DNA of 64,000 bases from Halomonas binhaiensis (lineage in GTDB: Bacteria; Pseudomonadota; Gammaproteobacteria; Pseudomonadales; Halomonadaceae). The stretch lies in NCBI RefSeq assembly GCF_008329985.2, contig NZ_CP038437.2, positions 4,092,001 through 4,156,000 on the forward strand. Reading direction: 5' to 3'. The notes beneath the pieces were generated by a model. It saw only the letters and a list, made by a program, of their open reading frames with translations, searched no databases and had not been told where the DNA came from. Numbering within the stretch: the first letter of the stretch is position 1; each line of letters starts with the position of its first letter. This document shows, piece by piece, positions 9,279 through 24,100 of the stretch. The translations under genes were made by a program, and so were the position numbers.

Positions 9279-10025
9279 TTGTCCCTACCCATCCTATTTC
9301 AGGACGATCATCTGGTCGCGGTACACAAGCCCTCCGGGCTCCTGGTTCACCGCAGTCCCTTGGCAGGCGCCGAAAGCGACTTCCTTGTCCAGCGCCTGCG
9401 TGATCAGCTGGGCCAGAAGGTCTATCCGGTTCACCGCCTGGATCGTCCAACATCAGGAGTGATTGTCTTCGCCCTGAGTAGCGAAGTGGCGGCCCGGCTC
9501 AACACAGCCTTCAGCGAACGCCTTGTGGAAAAGCGCTATCTGGCGGTGGTACGAGGCATCGGCCCGGAAGAACAATGCATCGAGCGGCCCCTGCGCGAAG
9601 AGGATGGCTCGCGGCCCAAGGCCGAGATGCCAGCACTCGATGCCACGACCGTGGTACGCCGCCTGGATAGCGTAGAATTACCCGTACAGGTCGACCGTTA
9701 TCCACAGGCACGTTATTCACTGATGGTGGCGAACCCTCTGACAGGACGACGTCATCAGATTCGTCGTCACCTTGCGGGGATTGGCTATCCCATCATCGGC
9801 GATGCCAAGCACGGCAAAGGCAATCATAATCGCTTCTTCCGCGAAGCACTGGACTGCCCTCGCCTGTTGCTGGCCGCTGTGGGGCTGCGCTTCCAGCATC
9901 CCATGACAGGCCACCGACTGGTTTTGGACTGCCCATTGGATGACACCATGACGCGGCTGTTCGACCGCTTTGGCTGGAATGCCCATCTACCCCGCCCTGC
10001 CGCCATAGAGACAATGATTTCATGA
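9279..10025 (+). CDS. truC: tRNA pseudouridine(65) synthase TruC
   Basis: RluA-family pseudouridine synthase of 248 aa, most like E. coli TruC, which makes pseudouridine 65 in tRNA-Asp/Ile. The catalytic Asp lies in VHRLDRPTSGV (residues ~50-60); other family blocks are AVHKPSGLLVHRS near the N-terminus, EKRYLAVVRG, and NPLTGRRHQIRRHLAGIGYPI followed by IGDAKHGKG. The only workable start is TTG 9279, because an in-frame TGA lies five codons upstream and the first conserved strand begins right after it. The stop overlaps the possible upstream start of tcdA by four bases, suggesting translational coupling. The 217-bp gap to trkH is a divergent promoter region. Confidence 0.9.
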   Translation: MSLPILFQDDHLVAVHKPSGLLVHRSPLAGAESDFLVQRLRDQLGQKVYPVHRLDRPTSGVIVFALSSEVAARLNTAFSERLVEKRYLAVVRGIGPEEQCIERPLREEDGSRPKAEMPALDATTVVRRLDSVELPVQVDRYPQARYSLMVANPLTGRRHQIRRHLAGIGYPIIGDAKHGKGNHNRFFREALDCPRLLLAAVGLRFQHPMTGHRLVLDCPLDDTMTRLFDRFGWNAHLPRPAAIETMIS

Positions 10026-10888
10026 CCGAGGACGCCATGAACGATGACGTTTCGCTCACCACACCTTCTGCTACAGGCCCCGAGAATGTCACTTCCGATG
10101 GTGTGACTGCGGGCGACTACGACCTGCGCTTCGGTGGTATCCGGCGGCTCTATGGCGCCACGGGAGCTGCACGCCTGGCCGATGCTCACGTTGTGGTCGT
10201 GGGTGTCGGTGGCGTCGGTAGCTGGGCGGTGGAGGCCCTGGCCCGTTCTGGTATCGGCAAACTGACATTGATCGACCTGGATGACGTTTGCGTCTCCAAC
10301 GTCAACCGTCAATTGCACGCTCTGGACGGCACCATAGGACGCCCCAAGGTGGAAGTCCTGGCAGAACGCTGCCGTGCCATTCATCCCGCTATCGAGGTGA
10401 TCGCTGACATCGCCTTTGCCACGCCAACCAATCTGGCCGAACGTATCCCCGAGGATGCCGATCATCTGATCGATGCCATTGATAGTGTCGCCGCCAAGGC
10501 CGCGCTCATCGCCTGGTGCAAAAGACGCAAGCTACCGATCACCGTCACCGGCGCAGCAGGCGGCCAGACTGACCCAACCCGCATTCGAGTTGCCGACCTC
10601 ACCCGTACCGAGCATGACCCCTTGCTGGCCAAGGTACGCTCCCAATTGCGCCGAAATCATGGTTTTTCACGCAATCCCAAGCGCCGCTTTGGCGTGGAAT
10701 GCGTCTATTCCGACGAACAACTGGTCTACCCCGGCAGCGACGGCGAGGTTTGCCACACCAAGCCCGGTGCTGGTGATTCAACCCGTCTGGATTGCGCAAG
10801 CGGCTTTGGCGCCGCCACCTTTGTCACCGGCACCTTCGGCTTCACTGCAGCCGCTCGCGCCTTGGCTCGCCTGACGCGAAACACTTGA
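10022..10888 (+). CDS. tcdA: tRNA threonylcarbamoyladenosine dehydratase TcdA
   Basis: E1-like (ThiF/MoeB superfamily) enzyme that uses ATP to cyclise t6A37 to ct6A37 in ANN-decoding tRNAs. The 288-residue protein has the nucleotide-binding GVGGVGSWAVEALARSG (residues ~60-76), the LIDLDDVCVSNVNRQLHA block, and DHLIDAIDSVAAKAALI, all typical of TcdA (CsdL). C-terminal residues GATFVTGTFGFTAAARAL fit the family tail. Two starts compete: ATG 10022, overlapping the truC stop as ATGA, and ATG 10037, which has GAGGA just upstream and may be the true start (283 aa). Co-transcription with truC gives a small tRNA-modification operon. Confidence 0.92.
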   Translation: MTEDAMNDDVSLTTPSATGPENVTSDGVTAGDYDLRFGGIRRLYGATGAARLADAHVVVVGVGGVGSWAVEALARSGIGKLTLIDLDDVCVSNVNRQLHALDGTIGRPKVEVLAERCRAIHPAIEVIADIAFATPTNLAERIPEDADHLIDAIDSVAAKAALIAWCKRRKLPITVTGAAGGQTDPTRIRVADLTRTEHDPLLAKVRSQLRRNHGFSRNPKRRFGVECVYSDEQLVYPGSDGEVCHTKPGAGDSTRLDCASGFGAATFVTGTFGFTAAARALARLTRNT

Positions 10889-10902
10889 AAGGAACCCCTA
10901 CC

Positions 10903-11127
10903 ATGACAGCCTCCCTCGTTCCCGGTATCTATCGACACCACAAGGGCCTGCTCTATGAAGTCATGGGTGTTGCCCAGCATAGTGAAACCGAAGAACCACT
11001 CGTCGTCTACCGCGCCTTGTATGGCGACTACGGCCTGTGGGTCAGGCCCTTGGACATGTTTCAGGAAAGCGTCGAGAAGAATGGCCAGCGGGTCCCCCGT
11101 TTTGCGCTGGAAAGAGCCTTCAGCTAA
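10903..11127 (+). CDS. DUF1653 family small protein
   Basis: A 74-residue protein matching the DUF1653 pattern: GIYRHHKGLLYEVMGVAQHS, then EPLVVYRALYGDYGLWVRPLDMF, then a short basic tail. The family is common beside housekeeping genes in proteobacteria and has no established function. The ATG at 10903 has AAGGA upstream, whereas the open frame extends back into tcdA without family similarity. It lies 14 bp after tcdA and is probably in the same transcript. Its last codons and stop are part of a four-copy 24-bp tandem repeat. Confidence 0.88.
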   Translation: MTASLVPGIYRHHKGLLYEVMGVAQHSETEEPLVVYRALYGDYGLWVRPLDMFQESVEKNGQRVPRFALERAFS

Positions 11128-11207
11128 GTGAAATAAAGAGCCTTTAGCTAAGTAAAATAAAGAGCCTTCAGCGAAGCGAGGTAAACGACCTTCAGCGGAG
11201 ATGGCCG
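11112..11207. repeat. 24-bp tandem repeat, four units, starting inside the DUF1653 gene end
   Basis: Units at 11112-11135, 11136-11159, 11160-11183 and 11184-11207, each beginning AAGAGCCTTCAGC or a close variant and decaying away from the gene. The first unit contains the stop codon TAA (11125-11127) of the DUF1653 gene, so the array is a duplicated gene 3' end. Confidence 0.9.
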
Positions 11208-11240
11208 AAGCACTACCTGTAGGATAGACAATCCAAGCAT

Positions 11241-11275
11241 AAAAAATGGGAAGGCCATCGGCCTCCCCATTTTTA
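11241..11275. terminator. Bidirectional intrinsic terminator between DUF1653 gene and bfr
   Basis: Hairpin AAAATGGGAAGGCC, a 3-base loop and GGCCTCCCCATTTT with one mismatch, flanked by A and T runs, giving a U-run in both directions between two convergent genes. Confidence 0.85.
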
Positions 11276-11305
11276 TATTGCAGCAACAAAGAAGCTGTCA
11301 GCGGA

Positions 11306-11788
11306 TCACTCGCCACCCGCTTCATGCATCTGCTTCTGCAGGTAATTCTGCAAGCCAACCTTGTCGATCAGGCCAAGCTCGGTTTCGATGATGTCGATAT
11401 GCTCTTCTTCATCATCAAGGATCTGGCGGAACAGGTCGCGGCTGACGTAATCCTTGATCTGCTCGCAGTAGGCAATAGCCTCGATCAGGTCATTGCGCCC
11501 CTGGTGCTCGATTGTCAGGTCACTCTCGAGCATTTCCTTGGTGTTCTCGCCAATGTGCAGCTTGCCGAGATCCTGCAGGTTGGGAATACCTTCGAGAAAC
11601 AGGATACGCTCGATCAACACATCGGCATGCTTCATTTCCTCGATGGATTCGTCGTACTCCCACTTGGCCAGACGAGCCAGGCCCCAATCCTTGTACATCT
11701 TGGCATGCAGAAAGTACTGATTGATGGCCACCAGCTCATTCCCGAGCACAGTGTTCAAATGTTCGATGACTTTAGGATCGCCCTTCAT
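11306..11788 (-). CDS. bfr: Bacterioferritin
   Basis: Heme-containing 24-mer iron storage protein, 160 aa (E. coli 158). The heme ligand Met52 is present in IEEMKHAD, and ferroxidase residues can be followed: Glu18 ([10 protein letters not shown]), Glu51 and His54 in the same motif, and later the Glu and His of [11 protein letters not shown]. The start ATG at 11788 has GAGGAG upstream; the longer open frame to 11932 has no family similarity. The partner ferredoxin gene bfd lies upstream on the same strand with a gap of about 230 bp, so the two may be transcribed separately. Confidence 0.96.
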   Translation of the reverse strand: MKGDPKVIEHLNTVLGNELVAINQYFLHAKMYKDWGLARLAKWEYDESIEEMKHADVLIERILFLEGIPNLQDLGKLHIGENTKEMLESDLTIEHQGRNDLIEAIAYCEQIKDYVSRDLFRQILDDEEEHIDIIETELGLIDKVGLQNYLQKQMHEAGGE

Positions 11789-12018
11789 TGTGCCTCTCCT
11801 CGTTGCAATGGCGCGTCCGAGGCCGGCCCTAATTAGGAAAGCACCTCGTCCTACGACAACAAGCTGGCACGACAAAACCGGCCTTACCAGCTCCTTTAAG
11901 AGCCAGTATAGGCCGGAAATATAAAAATTCAATTAAATCAATTAGTTGAAAAAGGCAAAGTAAACGATAGTGATTGCCAACTCAGATGCCTTTTTACAAC
12001 CGTTCCCACTATGGTGGA

Positions 12019-12225
12019 TCACACTGCATACGCCAGGTGCTGTACCTCCTGGCTAAGCTTCTCATGAATGGCCTCACGTACGATCTGCTTGCCTACACAA
12101 GCGCACTTCCCGCACTGCGTTCCGCAGCCGGTTTCGCGCTGGACCTGACGCCAGCTGTGTGAACCATCCTCGACACTCTGGCGGAGGTGGCGGTCACTGA
12201 TCCCTTTGCATAGGCATACATACAT
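12019..12225 (-). CDS. bfd: Bacterioferritin-associated ferredoxin Bfd
   Basis: A 68-residue [2Fe-2S] ferredoxin that passes electrons to Bfr to release stored iron. All four cluster cysteines are visible in the Bfd/Fer2_BFD pattern: CLC at the N-terminus (MYVCLCKGIS) and CGTQCGKC in the middle; a further Cys (CAC) follows. The start at 12225 is chosen because MYVCLC is the family N-terminus and GAGG lies about 8 bases upstream; an ATG five codons earlier is possible. A Fur-box-like sequence lies about 80 bp upstream, in line with iron control of bfd known in enterobacteria. Confidence 0.93.
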   Translation of the reverse strand: MYVCLCKGISDRHLRQSVEDGSHSWRQVQRETGCGTQCGKCACVGKQIVREAIHEKLSQEVQHLAYAV

Positions 12226-12305
12226 AAGACTCAACCTCATTCTCTGGAAGCACCCTATTGTTCATGCCGAGAGGTGCGCCTTCGGCTCATGCTTCCCTTT
12301 CGATA

Positions 12306-12324
12306 GAGAATGTAAATGATTCCC
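12306..12324 (-). promoter_or_regulatory. Candidate Fur box upstream of bfd
   Basis: GAGAATGTAAATGATTCCC matches 13 of 19 positions of the classical Fur box GATAATGATAATCATTATC. It lies about 80 bases upstream of the bfd start. No start site was mapped, so this is an inference from sequence and from known Fur control of bfd. Confidence 0.45.
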
Positions 12325-12431
12325 ATAGCGATAACAACCTTTTTGCTAACAGTTCCTATTTGCGCACGCTAATCAATTGAATTCACATAATTTTCACCCA
12401 ACAGAAAACAACCCTCCGTTTTTCAGCCATC

Positions 12432-12455
12432 AAAAAAGGGCCGCCGAGGCAGCCC
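12432..12455 (-). terminator. Intrinsic terminator of giant surface protein 1
   Basis: On the minus strand GGGCTGCC and GGCGGCCC form a GC-rich stem followed by six T residues, about 100 bases after the stop of the giant gene at 12552. Confidence 0.8.
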
Positions 12456-12551
12456 AAAAACTCTTCAAGGAAACAACACGATCAGAGCCTCCCTGGCGGG
12501 GAACATGATACCCCCCGCCAGGTGACAGTACCTGCTTTCAGCAATGGAGCA

Positions 12552-18497
<5,946 letters not shown>

Positions 18498-18793
18498 ATT
18501 CTTCCTTGAAACAAAAACGATGAACAAAAGGACTATAAAAGACTATTTTTCAATAGCCTTTATCAACATCATTCACCTGGATAACCTCATTGTCGTTAAC
18601 AAAGAAAATACTTGAACTTTTATGAGCCATGACAAGGGTCAAGTACTGAGTCAAGCTATTTTCCTCCTTGAGTCTTGCATAAGGAGAAATAGACGGGATT
18701 AAGAAGAATCTCTGTGTCAAGTAGGGGAATTCTTATTCGCTATCGCACAAGCGCCATACAATTACGCACAAAAGACAAATTACTAGAGTGCAT

Positions 18794-19088
18794 TCATATA
18801 CTTTTGTAAGGAATTTCCCACACACGAGAGTAATTGGCACAATCATCATAGCCTGGTAACTCTTCATCCAATAAAAACACCTCTTCCAGAGTAGGCTTAT
18901 GGCTGACTCTGGAAGAGGCGCTACCAAAGGAATCTATCTAGACGCCTTGGTTATAACATGTCAGTGTTGTGATAAATCACCGGATCCAGATCTACGACAA
19001 AAAATGGTGCTTCAGCGAACTGACCATATGCTATTTTTTGAATATATCCAGTAACAATTAATTGTCTAATATTTAAACTACTTATCAG
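18794..19088 (-). pseudogene. Possible decayed gene fragments
   Basis: Two adjacent stop-bounded segments in different minus-strand frames read like protein but lack starts. One (18951-19088, 45 codons) contains AYGQFAEAPFFVVDLDPVIY; the next (18794-18937, 47 codons) contains PTLEEVFLLDEELPGYDD and then ANYSRVWEIPYKSI. They may be the C-terminal remains of one frameshifted gene downstream of the 19167-20810 gene. No family is recognised, and chance open frames are not excluded. Confidence 0.25.
18873..18918 (-). terminator. Strong hairpin terminator, 13-bp stem
   Basis: CCTCTTCCAGAGT and ACTCTGGAAGAGG form a perfect 13-bp inverted repeat with a 13-base loop; on the minus strand it is followed by TGTTTTTA. 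It would end transcripts coming from the toroid-like gene (stop at 19167). Confidence 0.75.
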
Positions 19089-19166
19089 CTAAATCACTTA
19101 AGTATAAAAATTCTTTCATATATGAGCTGCCAATCTACATAGTCAGTGAGTAGTTGCCATATCTCT

Positions 19167-20810
19167 CTATTTCTTTTCCAGAAATCCTAAATACGCCACA
19201 AACCCGGAAAGATAGTGTTCCACATCATCAATTCGCACCCTGAAGGCATGATGACGAATATAGAAACTTCCCAAAATTCTCTCTGGGTTCTTGAAATACA
19301 TGGCATATTCCGGCCAGAAATGACCATTGAGAAGATACTCCGCACGAGTCTCAAGAGCGCGATAGAACTTGTCGATATCCAACTGATCAAGAAGGTGCCT
19401 ATGAGTATCATTCTCCTGAATTCTGCAGATCATCTTTTCTGCCGCCATCATAAGCTCAAGAAGCGTCGGAAAAGTGGTAATACGATTCATCATGAAATCC
19501 AGATAGCCAGCCACATTCTGGATACCAAAGCGGTAATATTTCTCTTCCGGCCTGTACCTTGTCAATTCATTGACACAATAGCTCAGCCAGTGATCATGAG
19601 CCTTCCAGGTATCATTGGCGATAAAGTGGTTGAAGGCTTTTTCTACTATCTCGATCCAGCGTGGGTCCTTGGTCAAGCCATAGGCTCTCATCAGGCCAAA
19701 TGCCGCCTCCCCCTCGTAATAGATGATACGGAACCTCTCCTTGATACTTAGATCGGGGTAATTAAGGACGTGGATAAAAGCTCCTGTATCAGGGTCTTGC
19801 ATAAACCGGATACCCAGAGCCAGGCGCTCGATCAGCCCAAGGTAAGCCTCATCGCCCGTCAGTTCCGTATACTTGGCCAAGGCCAGCAGGCAGACAGCAT
19901 TGCCACCTAGTTTCACTTCGCCACCCTGGTCGACGAGAAATGCCGCCTCGTCGCCATTATGCAAGGATGCATTCTGGATTAGAGTCCCAGTGAGATAGTT
20001 GAGTGAGCGGTCTATGGATGCCTTGAGCGTTTCGTCTCGAGTGACCTCCCACGCTTCCAGCATGGAATAGGTGGTACTGGCATGCCGCAAGGTGTTGTAG
20101 GCATTGATAGGCCTGTCGAAGCATGGGTGCCAACCATAGTAAAACTGCCCACTGGATTGCACTTGCGTAGAAAGATAATGACTGCTCCTCTGAATCAGAC
20201 CGTATATAGCCTGTGGATCCATGGGCTCCATGCGCCTTCCCGCATTTTTTCCTGCAGGAAAAAGCAGTCGAGGCGATTCATCTACAGAACAAAACACCCC
20301 TTGCGTATCCAGCACATACACATCATCAGAAAAGTTTGGCACATAGTCCTTGTACCTTTTTCTGGCATATATCTCGAAGTTTTTCTTGTTGATTACTGAA
20401 TGAGAAATCTGATTACCGCCATATAGCATGGCGTTGGCATTGATTTCCTGTTCTAAAAACACTTTATGGAAACCACTGTCCAACGCCAGGCCATGGCGAA
20501 AATAATTGCGTTTGACTTTCTTTAACCGAGTATCCAGTTCTTTCCAGGAAATTTTCTCAGCAGACCTCACCCAGTCAATTCTTAGCCATCCAGTCTGTAG
20601 TCTATCTTTCTCCGCTTGCCTTCGGCATTTGAAAACAGCTTTCCCCCACGCCTTATGGAAGGTATCTGCTGAAGCATTGACGATGCTTGCTCTATTCTTT
20701 CCATCACTCATGGAGATAAAAATAGTGTACGAGGGCATAGGGATTTTCAGAGCTTCTATATTGTCTTTTACTAGGGGTAATGCCTTGGCCAACAACTCAT
20801 TCAACGACAT
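19167..20810 (-). CDS. Uncharacterised protein, possible alpha/alpha-toroid (six-hairpin glycosidase-like) fold
   Basis: 547 aa, not recognised as a named family. The N-terminal ~110 residues look like a separate alpha/beta domain (YTIFISMSDGKNRASIVNAS). From ~210 on there are repeated helical-hairpin patterns typical of (alpha/alpha)6 barrels: RHASTTYSMLEAWEVTRDET, NAVCLLALAKYTELTGDEAY, YYEGEAAFGLMRAYGLTKDP, each ending in a short loop with Gly/Asp. Conserved-looking aromatic and acidic residues (YYGWHPCFDRP, YYEGEA) could line a sugar-binding cleft. There is no signal peptide or membrane segment, so it is probably cytoplasmic. It is monocistronic between two giant adhesin genes, which makes a role in surface polymer or glycan metabolism plausible but unproven. 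GC content is lower than in the flanking core genes. Confidence 0.6.
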   Translation of the reverse strand: MSLNELLAKALPLVKDNIEALKIPMPSYTIFISMSDGKNRASIVNASADTFHKAWGKAVFKCRRQAEKDRLQTGWLRIDWVRSAEKISWKELDTRLKKVKRNYFRHGLALDSGFHKVFLEQEINANAMLYGGNQISHSVINKKNFEIYARKRYKDYVPNFSDDVYVLDTQGVFCSVDESPRLLFPAGKNAGRRMEPMDPQAIYGLIQRSSHYLSTQVQSSGQFYYGWHPCFDRPINAYNTLRHASTTYSMLEAWEVTRDETLKASIDRSLNYLTGTLIQNASLHNGDEAAFLVDQGGEVKLGGNAVCLLALAKYTELTGDEAYLGLIERLALGIRFMQDPDTGAFIHVLNYPDLSIKERFRIIYYEGEAAFGLMRAYGLTKDPRWIEIVEKAFNHFIANDTWKAHDHWLSYCVNELTRYRPEEKYYRFGIQNVAGYLDFMMNRITTFPTLLELMMAAEKMICRIQENDTHRHLLDQLDIDKFYRALETRAEYLLNGHFWPEYAMYFKNPERILGSFYIRHHAFRVRIDDVEHYLSGFVAYLGFLEKK

Positions 20811-21192
20811 GATGCTCTACCTTTTCCCTTAGTGATTAGTGTGCGTGATGAATAAGCCTGGCACTCGCGAATTCTTAGTCTAACCGTATGACTATCTTCA
20901 GGTTCTTACTCAATATTTGAAGCGGAGAGACACTATCTCCATTTGCAATGAGGTAACAGCATATTGATGCAGGGTCACCCAGCCTGTAGGACTCGCCCTA
21001 TTTGATAGTCAGTAAATTCTTATTTCATGTTTCGTTTCTATTAGTTTCGTCTCCGCTCTATGCTAATCAATTCTTGATGTGACATTGAAAAAACGCCGAG
21101 CCATGTGGCCCGGCGTTCACCCTACTGTTTATCGCTAGCGAAGAGCATGCTCCACGTCAGCTCGATGCCTTGTACCGCTCTGATTATTCACC
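20811..21192. other. Spacer with promoter of the toroid-like gene and terminator of giant 2
   Basis: 382 bp. Apart from the terminator at 21088-21117 it has a short inverted repeat (GGAGA, 7 bases, TCTCC, near 20924-20940) about 115 bp upstream of the 20810 start. No coding frame of note. Confidence 0.45.
21088..21117 (-). terminator. Intrinsic terminator of giant surface protein 2
   Basis: Minus strand AACGCCGGGCC, loop ACAT, GGCTCGGCGTT, then a run of T. The stem has two G-U pairs. It lies about 75 bases after the giant 2 stop. Confidence 0.85.
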
Positions 21193-24100
21193 TTAATTGA
21201 CGATCAGTTGGTGATTGGCCAACAATGTTGCCAGGTCCGTCTGCACACCAGACAGGGCCACCAAGGTGGTCATCTCATGGGCACTACCAGTTCCATCACG
21301 GTCGATGGCAATTTCTGTATCACTACCATTCACCATGACACTGAGATAATCAGCGATATCCCCTGTTTCCGCATCCAGAACATTACCAGTAGCGGTTGCT
21401 GCGCCATAGTAACGACTATCGGCAAGCAGATCGCTAAGATCGATACGATCAGCATCCAGCGTATTGCCCCAGTTGCCTAGGGTGAAACCACTCACCCGGT
21501 CAGCCCCATTACCACCTGTAGCATTAGCAGCATCCAGCACATTGAACACTACCGAGTCATTACCACCATTGCTGATAACGAAGATATCGTCGCCACCACG
21601 CCCCTCGAGACGATTATTGGCAGCAGAACCGATCACTACATCATTCCCGTTACCGCCGGAGAACGACTCGATATCTTTCAGGGTCACGATATTGAAACCG
21701 GTGTTCTGAGCCACCGTACTGGACAAATTCAGACTAACTCCGGCAGTAGCCGCACCGAAGTCGATGCGGTCACCCCCTCCAATATCCGACCAACGGGCGC
21801 CACCTACCGTGTTTTCCCAACCACCAGCACCATCATAGACATCATTGCCTGCCGTGGCGGTAAAGATATCGTTATAGCCTGTCCCCACAAAGGTGCCATC
21901 GTGGCTCTCACCATCCCGCTCAGCGGTCAGCATATAATTGGTGAACTCACCTTCCGTCGGACTCAAGCCACTCCAGCTCTGGTTGACCGTGGCATTGACA
22001 TCGCTGCGTACCCCATCCTTGATGCGCACCAGCTCCGCACTATAGGTCTCGTTGGGATCGAGGTTATAGAAGTACACCAACCCGGTAGAGAAAGTACTCA
22101 AGCCTGTCGACGGATTGACCTGCTGGGTGGCCACCCGATTACCGGAACTGTCATATAAATTGACCGTATTGCCATAAAACACATTGAAGCCTTCCTGATC
22201 AACAATACGCAGAACTATATAAGTATCACGATCCAGCTCATTGGTATTCATATCTGACCACCAATGGCCATCGGTATCGATACTGAGAATATCCTGACGC
22301 CCATCCCAGTCATAATCGACAACCGTAGCTCCTTCCAAAACACGGCCTTCATCATAAGTCAAGGTATCGATATCAGCCTTGGTCCAGGAAAGGCCATCAC
22401 CATTATTCAGCGATAGAGTAGCTCTGGTCTTATCATGCTGGCCATCTCCCATCTGAGCGATGTCCACATCACCATCCATATCCCAATCCAAGCCCAATGC
22501 GATGGTAGAATACGAATAAGACCTGGACTCTTCATCATTCTCATAGCCACCCAAATCTACGAACTTATACCCATCAGAGAACGTCCCGTCACCGTTATTT
22601 AACGCTAATGCTGGATCGTCACTGCCAAAGGTGCTTCTTGATGTCCATGCATCTAGATTTCCGTCATTATTGTAGTCCGAGACAACAATAGACCATCCAT
22701 CAGCCGATGAGTCTTCTCTATCCGAGCCTGCTGAATTAAAGAATTTATCAAGCAGATTGACCCGTGTAAAAGTATTATCTGCATTATTATTCATAACCCC
22801 AAGTGAAGAATATGAATTAGTATTTTTACCAATACGTCCAATAAGATCAACAGCCCCATCATTATTATAGTCAGAAAGACCAACAATCATGGAATTGTCA
22901 TATATTTGGTAATCATCATCTATGAGATTATTTGCACTTACCTCAGTAAAAGTACCATCTTTATTATTTCTCATAAATGCTGTTGTTGAAAGCTGACCAT
23001 TTGCAGCCCGTGCAAAGTCGACATAGCCATCACCGGTAAAGTCCAGAGCCACTATACCACCAAATGTACCTTTTTGGCCTTGTACCCAAGGGGAAATTAT
23101 TTCACTGGTATAAGTTCCATCTCCATTGTTTTTCCATAAGTTAGAGTAATCACCTTGATCACGAACGGAAACCAAGTCCATATCCCCGTCACGGTCAATA
23201 TCTCCACTGGCGTATCGTACATCGGCATCAGAATGAATCTGGGTTTGTGAATAGTCATTACGATCCATACCCTGCTGGGTGAAGACTTGCTGCTGAGTCG
23301 TCATCCGCCAGGCACCATCACCACTCAACGCTAAGTTCATACCCAGGGTGTTATCATTATCGGTCGTGAGATCCTCACGTAAGTAATGGGTGAACTGCAT
23401 GGCCCCCGAGATATCCGGGTCAGGCGTTTCCACCCAAGGGCTGGCAATATGCACTTCCCCACTACCATAGCGCACAGTACCAAGGGACTCATCAACCACC
23501 TTTGTTTGTACGGCATAATTGCCTAGTGCCAGTTCTGCTCCAGCCGGCAGTTGCAAGTGCCAACGCTCACCATTCAGCTCCACTTCTCCGTTCTTGCTGC
23601 TATAGGTGCGACCGTCCAAGGTAACGTACAACGTTTCATTGCTATTCAGCGCTTCATTCAGCGAGCCATTCACCTTTGGCAGAGGACCAAATCCGGTGAA
23701 GTCCACTATGGCATGAGGAATATCACCGAGCGACAGCGTCATCGCAAAATCATTGCTGCGGGACACATTACTTCCCGCGCTCACAATTTCGGCACTGAAT
23801 ACGTGTGTACCCTCTTGCAGGGTCGGCACTGCATAACTCCACGTCAGACCACTAGCCAGGGCTTTGCCAAGATATTCGCCATTACGGTAAATATGTATCT
23901 CATCTCCTGATCTCAATACCTCGTCCAATGAGCCATTCAGTGCTACTCGATCATCATCGGTCGACGCACCATTTGGCATATCACCTGTCATGACTCCGAC
24001 ATCATCAGTGAAGCTGTCGATGGTGATAGCAGCCGCTTGCGGGCCAGTATCGGCATTCGGGTCGTAGGTCAGGTTGAATACCTGATCAACCGTCGCTACA

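Larger units (their letters stand above)
18498..19166. other. AT-rich spacer between giant 1 and the toroid-like gene
   Basis: 669 bp. It holds the promoter region of giant 1 (near 18500-18700, no confident -35/-10 pair), a clear minus-strand terminator at 18873-18918, and two protein-like open segments described separately. A 64-codon frame at 18733-18927 has a Cys/Trp-rich translation with no recognisable family and is not called. Confidence 0.5.

Noticed and set aside
18733-18927. 64-codon minus-strand frame
   Set aside because: Cys/Trp-rich translation, no ribosome binding site, and overlaps a strong terminator; a different frame through the same DNA looks more protein-like.
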